From NCBI GenBank assembly GCA_961205875.1, contig OY540810.1, positions 16,554,001-16,618,000 of the forward strand: a stretch of DNA of 64,000 bases, in the 5' to 3' direction. This document shows positions 48,070 through 59,100 of this stretch, one piece after another. The translations under genes and the position numbers were made by a program. The notes under the pieces were generated by a model that was given only the letters and a program-made list of their open reading frames with translations, ran no database searches and was not told the origin of the DNA. The first letter of the stretch is position 1, and the number at the start of each line of letters is the position of its first letter. Origin of the DNA: Sialis fuliginosa (taxonomy: Eukaryota; Arthropoda; Insecta; Megaloptera; Sialidae).

Positions 48070-49250
48070 TGCCTTTAAAAGTATTTCAGTGATAATTCAT
48101 TAACAGAGAAACGTCTATTTGGAACTATCATCTCTCATACATACCAAATTCAATTGTAATTTAAAGCATATTTGCATATTATAAATTTTCAACTGACGCC
48201 TCTGGGGATAATATGCATGGAAATGGCGAAACTGACATTTAAAAAAAGATGGCCGCCTTAAATTTTGGTAACAGATTCGTATACGTACTACCATTATTAT
48301 GTATTATTATGTATCCATAGTTTTTCCTAATCTAACAATAAGGCAATTATATTGTTTAATAAAGTAGATGTAAAATTTGATTATATCATTCCAACGTAAA
48401 TGTTTTAATTTAATAGCAAACTATTATACCGGTGTTAGCAGTTAGGAGCACACATGTTTCTTCTATATATAGAACTCGAGAAAATTGAGTCATAAGCAAA
48501 ATCAATGCTGCCCGACATTCCGAGAAATTTTTTCTCCAGATTCCAATAAAACAAGAACTTGGGGAATTTCAACAGAAGTTTACGTTTATTTTGATATATT
48601 TTGTCATATATGGATGGCTTTTACATTAGTGCTACTTAAGTACGTGTCAATGTGGTTTGTAAGAGGAAAGTTTTAGTTGTAGAACATTTTGAGGTTTATT
48701 AGATGATTTGAAGTTAAACTGATAATGCTCTTTATATTATAGATTTTGTTTTACTATATACAAAAAAGGGGAGGTTATAAAATCACTTCTGAAAGCAAAA
48801 CGCATTTTGTTTTCCTAATTTTAAATTTCCACTTAATATTTCTTAGATATACTCATAACAAGAGTTTCGACAACGTCGCCATTTTAGCCAAACCAGCAGT
48901 GAGCTGATTTATTCAAAAATTCATTCGTGTACTATTTTAAGCAAGTATAAAAAACGTATGTCAAGTAAATGCACAATGCTTCCTCAATTAAATTCACCAA
49001 TTTAAACTACAATTTAAATAAAAACCAATAAAGTATTCAGATAAATTACCTGGCATTGGTTAACCATTTAATTTATATACAATTTTACTAAAAAATGTTA
49101 GTTATTTCATTCATATTATCCCCAAGGCGTCACTTGAAAATTTATAATATGCAAATATGCTTTAAATTACAATTGAATTTGGTATGTATGAGAGATGAAA
49201 GTTCTAAGTAGACGTTTCTCTGTTAATCAATTATCACTGAAATAAACATT
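48070..49250. repeat. Inverted repeat pair, about 145-bp arms
   Basis: 'aacagagaaacgtctatttg' and 'atgcaaatatgctttaaatt'-type text at 48085-48216 is mirrored at 49114-49250 ('agacgtttctctgttaat', 'cattatccccaaggcgtc'). The arms flank about 900 bp that includes an R1 repeat copy and a phrase 'caacgtcgccattttagcc' near 48880, which recurs inverted near 57645. No protein recognised. Confidence 0.75.
48960..49105 (+). repeat. Dispersed repeat family R1, copy 2
   Basis: 'gtcaagtaaatgcacaatgc' with 'ttcctcaattaaattcacc' and 'attacctggcattggttaac'. Opposite orientation to copy 1 at 46490. Confidence 0.65.
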
Positions 49251-49576
49251 TTTTCTGCCTTGTACATTTTCTTATGTTTATGGTTCTGAGTAAAAAATTC
49301 TTGAAAATCCAAAATCTTGAATTATTTTTTAGATATCTTAGAAAGCTTAGGTTATTGAATAAAAGTTTTCAATGAAAGATTCGTGTTTTTCACGTAGAAT
49401 AAGATTACTAAATAAAAACTATTGGTTTCTATTTAAAAAATGCTGTTAATATTACAATAACCTTGAAGGCCACGTTATAATAATAAATAATAAATGAACT
49501 ATTTGATTTCTCCCTCACAACTAAACATTTTTTTCAAATATGCGATGTTTCTGATATAAAAATCTGCGACACTTTA

Positions 49577-49600
49577 AATGCCCCACCCTGTATAACCATG
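49577..49600. mobile_element. Orphan mariner-like terminus
   Basis: 'tgccccaccctgtata' inverted reads TATACAGGGTGGGGCA, a mariner-type end. Its partner was not located. A 16-G run follows at 49733-49748. Confidence 0.4.
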
Positions 49601-49848
49601 TTTGTACTTTATTTTTCTCTACTTTATACTGATTGAAATTGGTAACAATCAAACTTTTTATTGTTCCATACCAACATAAACATATAGTAATATTTGTAAT
49701 ATATGGTGCTGCGTTATGTAACATTACTCAGAGGGGGGGGGGGGGGGGATCAATGGTTATTGTCTGCATTGAGTTACGTGGGGAAAGGAGTCCAAAAAAT
49801 TATAGAAATATGCGTTATGTGGTTTATGGACGTTCTCCAAGGTATATA

Positions 49849-50312
49849 AAGACAAGGTAGTCTCAATAGCTCCTTGACCAATCAGCGTTGGCGCGGGAAT
49901 TGACATCACTCAAAAGATATATTCAAATGTTATAATGTACATATAATAGAATATCAATTACAAAAAATTCCTTTATTTATTCTTGTTTTCGTATTTTTTG
50001 ATATTTTAACAAAAAAAAGCTGTGAAAATCACAGAACGTATTGCCAATTTAGGAATAGTAAAAATGACGCTTCCCGAACAGACCAAATTGTCTGTGATAG
50101 CTTTTTTATGATTTTGCAATGTCGAATTTGTACTTCTTTGATTGTGTATATTGTAAAAAATATCAAAAAATACGAAAACAAGAATAAATAAAGGATTTTT
50201 TTTGTAATTGATATTCTATTATACATTTATAACATTTGAATATATCTGGGTGACGTCAATTTCCGCGCTAACACTGATTGGTCAAGGAGCTATTGAGACT
50301 ACCTGGTCTTTA
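49849..50312. mobile_element. MITE with about 150-bp inverted arms
   Basis: AGGTAGTCTCAATAGCTCCT with TGACCAATCAGCGTTGGCGC near 49854 is mirrored near 50253-50303; both ends continue as TATAAAGAC. The arms end around 50000 and 50160, with a loop of about 150 bp. No protein. Its right edge abuts the next element. Confidence 0.8.
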
Positions 50313-50900
50313 TATGGGCAAATCCACAGAACGTGGCCGCATTAGCTTTAAATTAAAATACTCAAATGCTTCTTCAAAATGGAGCATTGAACGCACACTC
50401 TTCTATGTCGTCTCAAAATCTTCGTAACAAAGAGAAGAATAATTGGTCTCAATTTCAGGAGTGTGCTTCGGATGTTCCAAAAGTTACAGCAAATAAACCA
50501 AATAAAAAACGCTGAAATTGCCGTTCGCTGGATAAAACAATCGCTCATATGAAATGTAAGAGGTGTGCGCCTTTGAAATTCCGGGAAAAGGTTCATTGTA
50601 CCAAAAAACATGTCCAGTAAAAATTTCAGATTCATTGGTTTGAAACTGAGAAAATTGCGGTGGTATGAATTTTTCTTTTTTTAAAAGTTCCATTCTGAAA
50701 ACGTGAAAATAACCGATTTTTCAATGCAAATTGTGCTGCAGTTTTTATATGAATCAAGCAATCGACTTGTAACTCCATGTTTACATCCACAATAAAGTAT
50801 ACTTTGAGTTCGTGTACTTATGGGTGGGTAATATACATTCCCACACGCGCACTATTGCCGTTCCCCCAAAGCGGCCACGTTCTGTGAATTTGACCATATA
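50311..50900. mobile_element. Short element with ACAGAACGTGGCCGC inverted ends
   Basis: TATATGGGCAAATCCACAG followed by AACGTGGCCGC at 50311-50340 is mirrored by GCGGCCACGTTCTGTG and AATTTGACCATATA at 50871-50900. A likely TA boundary lies within TATA. A 69-codon minus-strand frame at 50484-50693 (MELLKKEKFIPPQF..) follows a cag acceptor but has no recognised domain; it could be a remnant of an element gene. Confidence 0.7.
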
Positions 50901-51439
50901 CATACCTTGGACGTTCCCTAATTAAATTAACTAGCAAACTTGCCTAGTGCGGTCCTGTCTTGTGCAACTATTTTCTACTAGAGACGTTTCTAACGATCAT
51001 TACCATCCAACAAACACTAGGAGCGTACAAAAAACAACTGTATAATACGTTTGTCCCATTACGTAGCGTTTAAAAGCCGATCCTTGCGTACAAAATCCTC
51101 GAGCTCTCAGTCATAATTACGTCTATTGTTGTGTTTTCTACTTGGATAATTAATTCCTATTGTCGTGACTGTCATTTCGGATGCCGTATTAATTACAACA
51201 TAAATGAATACACAGTCGGAATTTCGCGTGTGCTTTGCTCTCTGTATAATTTTTTATGAAATTGTGTCAAAGAATTGTGAGTTTTGTGTATTCATTTTTC
51301 AGACAGCGAGCAGTTTTTTTAATTAAAAAAAAATCGGTTATCAATTAATGAATGTTATTTGAGCTAGTCAAAGCAAACGCAAAAAGTGACGTCGATTTTA
51401 TAATTTTTTATTATTATTTTATTTAGCCAATAAAAAAAT
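50901..51439. other. No gene recognised
   Basis: Near 50941-50954 'ctagtgcggtcctg' inverted reads CAGGACCGCACTAG, similar to 'aatgcggtcctg' near 54370; both resemble hAT right ends. The stretch 51000-51130 is less AT-rich without coding potential. Confidence 0.35.
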
Positions 51440-51600
51440 ATCTGCCAAGTAAATGCAGTGTTTCCTCGTGCTAAATTCACCAAAGGTAGTTAATTATTGA
51501 ACAATTGATAAAGTGTTCAGATAAATTGCCTGGCATTTAATTTTTATACAATTTTACTAAAAAATGTTAGTTCGAAATTTTTCTTAAGACTGATTATTTT
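51440..51600 (-). repeat. Dispersed repeat family R1, copy 3
   Basis: 'ctgccaagtaaatgcagtgt' with 'ttcctcgtgctaaattcacc', 'aaattgcctggcatttaat' and 'acaattttactaaaaaatg'. Same family as 46490 and 48960. Confidence 0.65.
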
Positions 51601-51659
51601 TTCATATATTTTTAATTTTTTGACAATTTCATAAGTCTAAATTTATGCAAATGTCAAAG

Positions 51660-51830
51660 TAAATATCAGAAAATCTGAAGAATTTTCAATTGAACTATAG
51701 TTGCGTACAACCAAAATTGGAGCAAACTTAGGGTATTATTCTAAACCATATTTGAAGTAAATCCTGTGAGTAGCAAAACTGTACCTAAAAAACCTGTTTT
51801 ATCCTCCATAGCCTGAACTAACATACTTGA
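51660..51830 (+). repeat. Dispersed repeat, copy 2
   Basis: Direct repeat of 45520-45720: 'acaaccaaaattggagcaaa', 'cttagggtattattcta', 'aaaactgtacc', 'ctgttttatcctccatagcc'. A 60-codon minus-strand frame at 51799-51981 overlaps it and was not called. Confidence 0.65.
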
Positions 51831-52651
51831 TAACTGTTTCTTTACTGAAACCAAGCATGAAGTTGTCCACAAAACATGGATTCGAATAATTGTTATATAA
51901 ATAAACCAATCTTTCTGATTTCAAAATGTGTATCATTTGCAGTTTCATATCGACCATAAAGCCACATCCTAAACGTTTCAACTTGAGCTAAACATCAGCA
52001 TCAAAAGAACCATCTAAAAACAATTGAACAAATCCAGTACCAACACCTTGACGCTATAAAAACCAAACATCCCTACTGAACGTGATAAAATAGAAATAAA
52101 ACGGACATTACACATTTTTTATAAAAAAAAACTGCGCATTCGGCAAATAGCCAGTTCGTGATTCAGGCAAGCGAGAGAGAGAGATAGAGATGTTGCCCTG
52201 CAGCAGCTTCCAGGAGACATGAAACAGCATAAATAAAATACAAGTGTATCTGACCGCTAATCTGGACGCTACTTTCGTAAAACTCGTCTCGGCTTAACGC
52301 TTTTAAAAACGGTTGCGACCTCAGTTGTCGCACTACATTTAATTATGCCGGATATGAATTATGTAATTGCTCGGTTGTTTTGTGATAATTTCTATGTAAT
52401 AGGAATTATCTTTTATTGTTAGTGAACTTTTTGAATTGTTATTTTTTTCGTTTAGGTACTACATATATTTTATTCAGAGACGTACTGTGATGTTTTCAGG
52501 GGCCCTTTTTTATTTAAAAGAGGTCTTCATTTTGGGGCCCTAAGCTAGTGTATAATGTACCTACTCTATAATGCGCCGCTGATTGTAATTAGACATTTTG
52601 AGGCCATTGTCGCAAAATTAGTGTGGGACCCTTTTCATATTTTTTTATTTA

Positions 52652-52964
52652 AGGTCGATCTAATAAACAAAAAGCAATGAAATTATCGGTCAGGTCTCGG
52701 TCCAATCACGCTCCAATAATACTTTATTGGAGCGTGATTGGACCGAGACCTGACCGATAATAAAGTAGGTATCTAAGATTATTTTACTGGAGCGTGATTG
52801 AACTTGGCATGGATTGTATCCATAGTATGAATGGAAACTTCGTTTCGTTTTCGATCATTCGAGTAAAGCGTGATCTAAGCTTGCGCGATAATCTAAATAT
52901 CATAAGATTTGAGAGATTGGACCGAGACCGGCCTGAGACCGGCTCGATAGTCTGGATCGACCCT
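52652..52964. mobile_element. Short MITE with AGGGTCGATC ends, copy 2, containing a perfect hairpin
   Basis: Left AGGTCGATC, right inverted AGGGTCGATCCAGAC, the same termini as 25685-25855; the interior also repeats 'accgagaccgg'. It holds a perfect hairpin at 52683-52760. Target duplication unclear. Confidence 0.6.
52683..52760. repeat. Perfect hairpin, 37-bp arms and 4-nt loop
   Basis: Arms 52683-52719 and 52724-52760 are exact reverse complements (left arm starts TTATCGGTCAGG and ends CTCCAATAA); the loop is TACT. No mismatch was found on base-by-base comparison. Confidence 0.97.
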
Positions 52965-55544
52965 TAGGGTAATACATTTATTCTGCCCAAAATATTACAA
53001 CTTTGCAACGTATCAAGAAATGAAACTGTTATTTCTATGACTAATGCCAAAAGTACTTTTTTGTAGACAATTGTTCCTTCTATAAGATATATACATATAA
53101 ATTTATTTTATCCAAAAAAGACCAGAATTCAAGAAGAAATTAAAAATAAACGATTTTTAAATCAAAAATAATAATTTCTTCAATTTTTTCTTTTGCTCGT
53201 GTAAAAACAATATTTACTATCGAAAATAAAAATAAGAGAGCTTACAATTTGTTTAATTATAAATAATTACATCTTCTAAATTTAAGATGAATTAAATCGA
53301 TGGTTTCGTTAATAAAAATGTGTATATTTAATTCTAAACAATATCTTCAAATACCTAGTAGAAGTTAAAATCAGAGTCCAAAAATCTGAACCCCATTACT
53401 TCTTGAGCCCCGGGTTAACCCGTCTGGAATTATATCCAGTTTTACAGATGTTCAAAGTGGAATCCAGCGAACCGTAATATTTCCACTAGACGCAAACTTG
53501 TTTATGCGTTCAAACATAGAAGTATATTTATTATACTATTATGTATAATAAAGGAGAGACGTACAGTGAAGGTGGTTCTTATCTGTTTTTTTATTATTTT
53601 TCTCGGAAGATATTAAATACGTCTGGATTAGGATTATCTTTTTTATATATATTTTTTTTCAAGTGAAAGATTATTTTTTGTTAAGTGTTCTTAGGATTAG
53701 TAAATAGAAGTTACATAATATATTGAGTCTGTAAGATATATTCGCATTATATTATGCGTATACATATACAGAGTGTCTCAAAAATCTTGAAACGATCAAA
53801 CATCTCAGTGGTTGAGTTTCCAGTAAAAATATTTCAAACCAAAGTTTAACGGTTTAAAAAAATGTACTCGATGTTCATATTTATTTATATTATAATAAAT
53901 AACCTTTAATTCATCAAGATCAAATTTTATTGTTTAATAGACACATATATTTTTTATCTTGATCTACGAAAAAAGCAACTTTTGTATGAAATATTTTTTA
54001 GTACTTATTGTTAGTACACTTGAGAAAAAAATTATAAACAACAGAAATGTTTCTTTTTATCTAATTTTTTTTATTATTTAACATCTATGTCGTCTGGGTC
54101 CTCTCCTCTTCCAACAGTTGTTCGCGTCTAATAAAAGAAGTAATTTGATGTAATCTGTCATTCATATGAATTATATTTAACTGTTGTAATAATAATAATA
54201 TGTACTCTAAAATAAATATTTTTTAATAACACTATCATTTGAAACTTTTCAATATATTAACTTTTACGTATATTTATGAATTTTTATTTCTCGGTCATTG
54301 CCAAAAATCAATAATAATAAACTCATGTGGGTCGCCATCAAGTTTTGCCTAGGGGCCTTTGGATACCTTAATGCGGTCCTGATTCTAACATTAAAATAAT
54401 ACTGTATTCGTTATAAGCTCCCACTAACAAGAGATTTTTCGAAATTATACATATAGAAGGGAAGGATGAATTTTAATACATTCTCTGTTTAGCTGCTTAT
54501 ATTTTAATGGTAAATATCAAGCCAAATACTTTTCTATTAAATTAAACTATGTTTAACCCAAATAGGGGTAAGATAATTGTTCCAGATTAACAGTTATTAT
54601 ATTTTATAAATTAAATAGATTATAGATGATCAAAAAATCGAATGCAACGCGGGCGAAGTTGTGAGCGAGCGGCTAGTCTGAAATAATTTTTTTCTTACTA
54701 TTTGGAGTTAGTTGTTTTGAGTTCTGAATTTCTTGGATATTAAGTATGTAAAATAAAGTAAACAATTTAAAAAATAAATAAATTAGTTAAAATTTTCAAA
54801 ACTTTTTTAATAAGTAAATAAACAAAAATGCAAATAAAAAAGTATATATTATTTTAAAAGTCCCTACTCCATATATTTTATAAAATATTCGACAATATTT
54901 TAAACATTCTGTATATATAAATTATCCAACCATGCCTCATTTACCCCAAACAAAAAACTATCAACTTTTGTTATACAATTTTCACTTTTTAAAATTCCTT
55001 AACTCCAAATATAAACGCAAAGTGTATTATTTTAATCTAATAACGTTTATGAAAATAAAATTATATTTAAAATAATTATGGTAATCTCAGGGATCATTGT
55101 GTACACTCTAAATTCAAGTGGGTACCATTAAAAAGTTTCTGTCAAGTGACCTCAATTGAAAATTCTCAACTTTAACCTTTGCTTTAAATTCTACGAACAC
55201 CAAAACAATTTTAATATTTTGGGAATTTTATTCAAGTTTATCTGTTGTTTATAATAGTTAGTTATTTCAGTTATTTCAGTATAATTACAGGGGGAGCTCA
55301 AGCTACAATAAGTTTTTAAAATGTAAATAATACATTAAAGTTGAAAAGTTATGTATTAAAATAAACTTTAAAACATAAATGTTTTTTTTTCTATGTAGAT
55401 TGCCACACTTTTTAAAATAGTGCAATAAAAATAATTGAGACATTCATCTTTATGTTTGCATTTTTAACTAAAATGTATGAAAATTTAAATACATATACCG
55501 AGTGTTTATTTAAAGACTTTCCAGTGGATTATTTCCAAAATGAC
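52965..55544. other. AT-rich DNA without a recognised gene
   Basis: No coding frame supported. Near 53766 'atacagagtgtctcaaaaat' resembles a mariner-like left end. Near 54370 a hAT-like right end is seen. No matching partner for either. Confidence 0.4.
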
Positions 55545-55805
55545 GAATTTTCAGAAAAAATCTTTCAGACAAAAGTTTCATGGTTTCGAGTGGGCTAAAT
55601 ATTGACATTATGGGGTAACTTTAGAATAGTTACTTTGTTGGGTTTTCAGGTTCAACTTTTCTTTTTCAAATCTAAATCTATATATTTTTTGTTACAGATT
55701 CGTAATTTAAGAGATAAACTACCATTTTTTTTACGTAGACTTTCGCGGTTGTTTAATTGTATAAACTTTCGATTATTGGGTTTTATTCCGCGTTGCAATG
55801 TATTG

Positions 55806-55851
55806 TCACTTGACGTTTCGACCAACATCTCGTGGTCTTTTTCAGAAGTGA
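55806..55851 (-). ncRNA. Hammerhead-like motif, core mutated
   Basis: On the minus strand: stem I strand TCACTT, core CTGAAAA, stem II GACC..GGTC, then GAAAC and GTC, and the closing strand AAGTGA. The core has A where G8 is expected (CTGA-N-GA), so cleavage is probably lost. Mirror copy of the motif at 55976. Confidence 0.5.
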
Positions 55852-55975
55852 AGTGTTGAGGACAGAAGGTTTAGCTGCTTAATTAAATAAGTGTTGACGT
55901 TTTCTAGACTTAGTTTTGATTTATAAACGTCAGTGCTTATTTAATTAAGCAGTAACACGTTCTGTACTCAACACT

Positions 55976-56021
55976 TCACTTCTGAAGAAGACCACGAGAT
56001 ATTGGTCGAAACGTTAAGTGA
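55976..56021 (+). ncRNA. Small hammerhead-ribozyme variant (Penelope-associated type)
   Basis: TCACTT (55976-55981) pairs with AAGTGA (56016-56021) as stem I. The core CTGAAGA (55982-55988) fits C3-U4-G5-A6-N7-G8-A9. Stem II is GACC (55990-55993) with GGTC (56004-56007); one unpaired A precedes it. GAAAC (56008-56012) and the cleavage triplet GTT (56013-56015) follow directly, leaving no loop for stem III. Small variants with a reduced stem III that act as dimers are described for Penelope-like elements. Activity is not shown here. Confidence 0.6.
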
Positions 56022-56100
56022 CAATACATTGCAACGCGGAATAAAACCCAGTTTATACAATTAAACAACTTTTGTTTGAAACATTTTTTCTGAAAATGTC

Positions 56101-59100
56101 CATTTTTTATGATAAGGAGAAAACCAAAGAAAAAAACTGTTACGGGCACTACTTAAAAAACATTACCATTTATTTAAAAAATATTTTCTAAATTAGATAC
56201 ATTTAAAATAAAACCATTTAAGGTAGAAATATAACAATTTGATAAATGTTCCAGTTTGACTCTTCAAATTTAAAGTTAATAAATTTCTCCTTTATCGTAT
56301 CTAGAGCACCGTATAAATGTCAGAGTCGCGCCGGGGTAATGGATGCCCTATTTGATTACATAGAACTAAATAAATTCCATAGAAATGTTCTTGTTCTTTT
56401 TTTTATACGTTGAATCTAATGTGATTATTTTATACCACTAATTAAACCCACTCACTCGACACTTGGGGGAGGGGAGGGGGGGATTATTATCCATGCAGAG
56501 TTGCATAAAAATACGATTACCGTTGAGCTGTAGGTAGGATGGAAAGGGGTGAACAATAGCTGAGTTGTCTAAAAATACGATTCTTAAGTCATTCGAATTT
56601 TTTTATTGAAATTAATTGAAATTGATCAAAACTTTTGATTTGATACAATGTTTTGTTAAATTCTTCAAAATACGTTTAAAAATATATATTGAAGGTATAA
56701 AATACGTATTAAATAAAATGTAAAAGTGGTTTATATTACGAAAATCAATTAATTTTACATATTTTATTTTTAATTAAAATATATTTTTGTACAACATCAA
56801 TGGAAAATAATCTCATTAAAATAAATTTCTAATTAGGAACTTTGTGGACATTTTCTTTGCTATAAAAAATGAAAAGAAATATTTTTCTTATATTTTAAAA
56901 AAATCAATTGCTATGTGTCAGCGCCAGCAGTAATTTTAGGGTCTGAGACAGTCATTTAAATTTCTTGAATTGTCAGATTTCATTTCATACTCCAATTACC
57001 ATTATTGAATATTTTTTTTTTTTCGTAAACAATTTACCCCCCTTCTAAGATTCAAAAGTTAAAAATTAATTTATATAACTCAGGTCTATTATTAATCCAC
57101 TATTCACTATAATTGTGTGTGTATGTCAAACAGCTCAGTAGCTAAGGCTGCAACAGACAGACACAGCATAGTATTTTTCCAGTAATTAAGTACATATCTT
57201 ATGAACCAAAATCTAACAAAAAACTTTGATTTCTCATATTACAGCATTAAGTCTGTCTAGAGATAGTCATAGTAAAAGTTCTGGCAGCCCAAATCGATTT
57301 TGATTGATTGTATGTTCAATTTTATTAACTTCCCAACAGGAAATTATTGTAATCGGTCCGAAAATCGAAAACAAAAATTTCAACATAATTTTATGTTTTC
57401 AGAAATATGCATGTATGTGTGTGTGTATGTATGTACGTACGTGCGTGTAATTTTTTTCCTGCATAAATCTCGCAAATAAAAAATGTTGTTAACTTCATTG
57501 GAGTGCCAATCGAAGCGTCTTAAGGTGAATATGATCTGAAAAGATTTTTCAAAATTCAACCCCTTAAACAAGTTTTTGTGCTTACTAAAAATAATACATA
57601 AATGAATTTTTGAATAAGTCGTACCACTGTCGGTTTGACTAAAATGGCGACGCTGTCATAACTCTTACTGGAGTATCTCTAAACCTGTCTACGTACGAAA
57701 AGTAACCCCATTTTCCACCACTCGAGTATGGAACTTGTAGGGTTTTATTTTTTATATATGAATGTTCGACCCTTCTGTGGCTACCCCAAAGCTTTCTACG
57801 TTACAGGGAAGTCTGAAAAAAACTCTGAAAGAGCGTGTATGTTAATATAATGGATTTGACCTTCAACCCTTAGGAATGTAAATTTTCAGATTCCATATTT
57901 TTATATTTACGATTATTTATCTCTCTCTAACAATGTTTTTAAAGCGATAATTATTCATTATTTTAAATTAATTTTGTAGCAATATTTTTGTTTATGGTTG
58001 AGTGGTGTCATATACATAAATGTTTAATATAAAAGTAATATTAAACATAAACGTCCAAAAATAAATTCTATAAAACTTCATGCGTGTTTTAGATGAAATA
58101 TAATTCATGAAAATTTCACCCCAGTCAAATATTTCACTAATATATTACCCCAGCCACGTCATTCTTATTACATTAATACCGACCGACCTTTAAATCAGCG
58201 GGTGCTAAATCTGTTGTAGGTTCTAATGTATTTTCGTAGAATGTGACCATTTTGTGTTATTTTTTCTATAGTTATCGCTTTCTACTCTGCACGTTATAAC
58301 ATATATGTATTTTATATTGAAAATTCTGTCTGCGACGTCAACCTAGATTATAATAAAGTAATTTTATGTTTCGTGATGTTTTTTTTTTGTAAATATATTT
58401 TTCGTATATTTTGCACCTGTATTTTTATATTTAAAAAATCTAATGTTCGGTATAATTTTGTATAGAGAAAATTAAGTTCACTATACAAAATCGTAAATCT
58501 TTCGACTCCTATGCGAGATAGGAGGTAGATTTTTTTCCTTGGAACCCCTACACTTTCACCTTATTGAATGAGATCAATTACAACCTTTCATCTGTGACAG
58601 GGAACGAAATATTGAAGTCCGACATATGTATGAAAATCTATGAAAATTAGCTTAATATTTTTATGTTATGGTATTTAAAGGTTTGAGGGGTGGATGGTTA
58701 ATAATTGAGACTATATAAGCTATCCAAAGTTGTTTTATTTATTGCTTTACAATTATTAGTTCAGGAGATATATTCAGGAAAAAAAGTTCAGGAAAAATAT
58801 GGATATGTTTCTTATACTACATATTTACCCAGAGATTTAAAAATATAAATACTAAAATGTACCCTATATCACTTCTAAAATTCCAAGGAACACGTTAGTG
58901 TAAGTTTCATTAAAATCGGTCCAGTAGTTTTCGAGATTACTTTTCGGTCAAACATACACAGACTTCTTTTATATACTAGTATAGAAATATTATAGATAAT
59001 ATTCGTATATATAGCCATATTAGCCGTATAAGAAAGTAAAAATGATATTTTATAATATGTATGTACCTACATACATTAAATGTCCATGAATCCATATTTG

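Larger units (their letters stand above)
55545..56100. mobile_element. Foldback carrying two opposed hammerhead-like motifs
   Basis: 'ttgtttaattgtataaac' and 'ttattccgcgttgcaatgta' of the left half (55748-55905) mirror 'tacattgcaacgcggaataa' and 'gtttatacaattaaacaa' of the right half (to about 56068). Outer flanks 'ttttcagaaaaaat' (55549) and 'attttttctgaaaa' (56082) are also mirrored; the left half has about 170 bp extra at 55578-55747. The text 'accacgagatattggtcgaaacg' in pieces matches Penelope-associated hammerhead variants. No reverse transcriptase is present. Confidence 0.75.

Noticed and set aside
51799-52080. Possible receptor gene fragment on the minus strand
   Set aside because: The upstream extension contains a stop and the 3' part overlaps a dispersed repeat; no family could be named.
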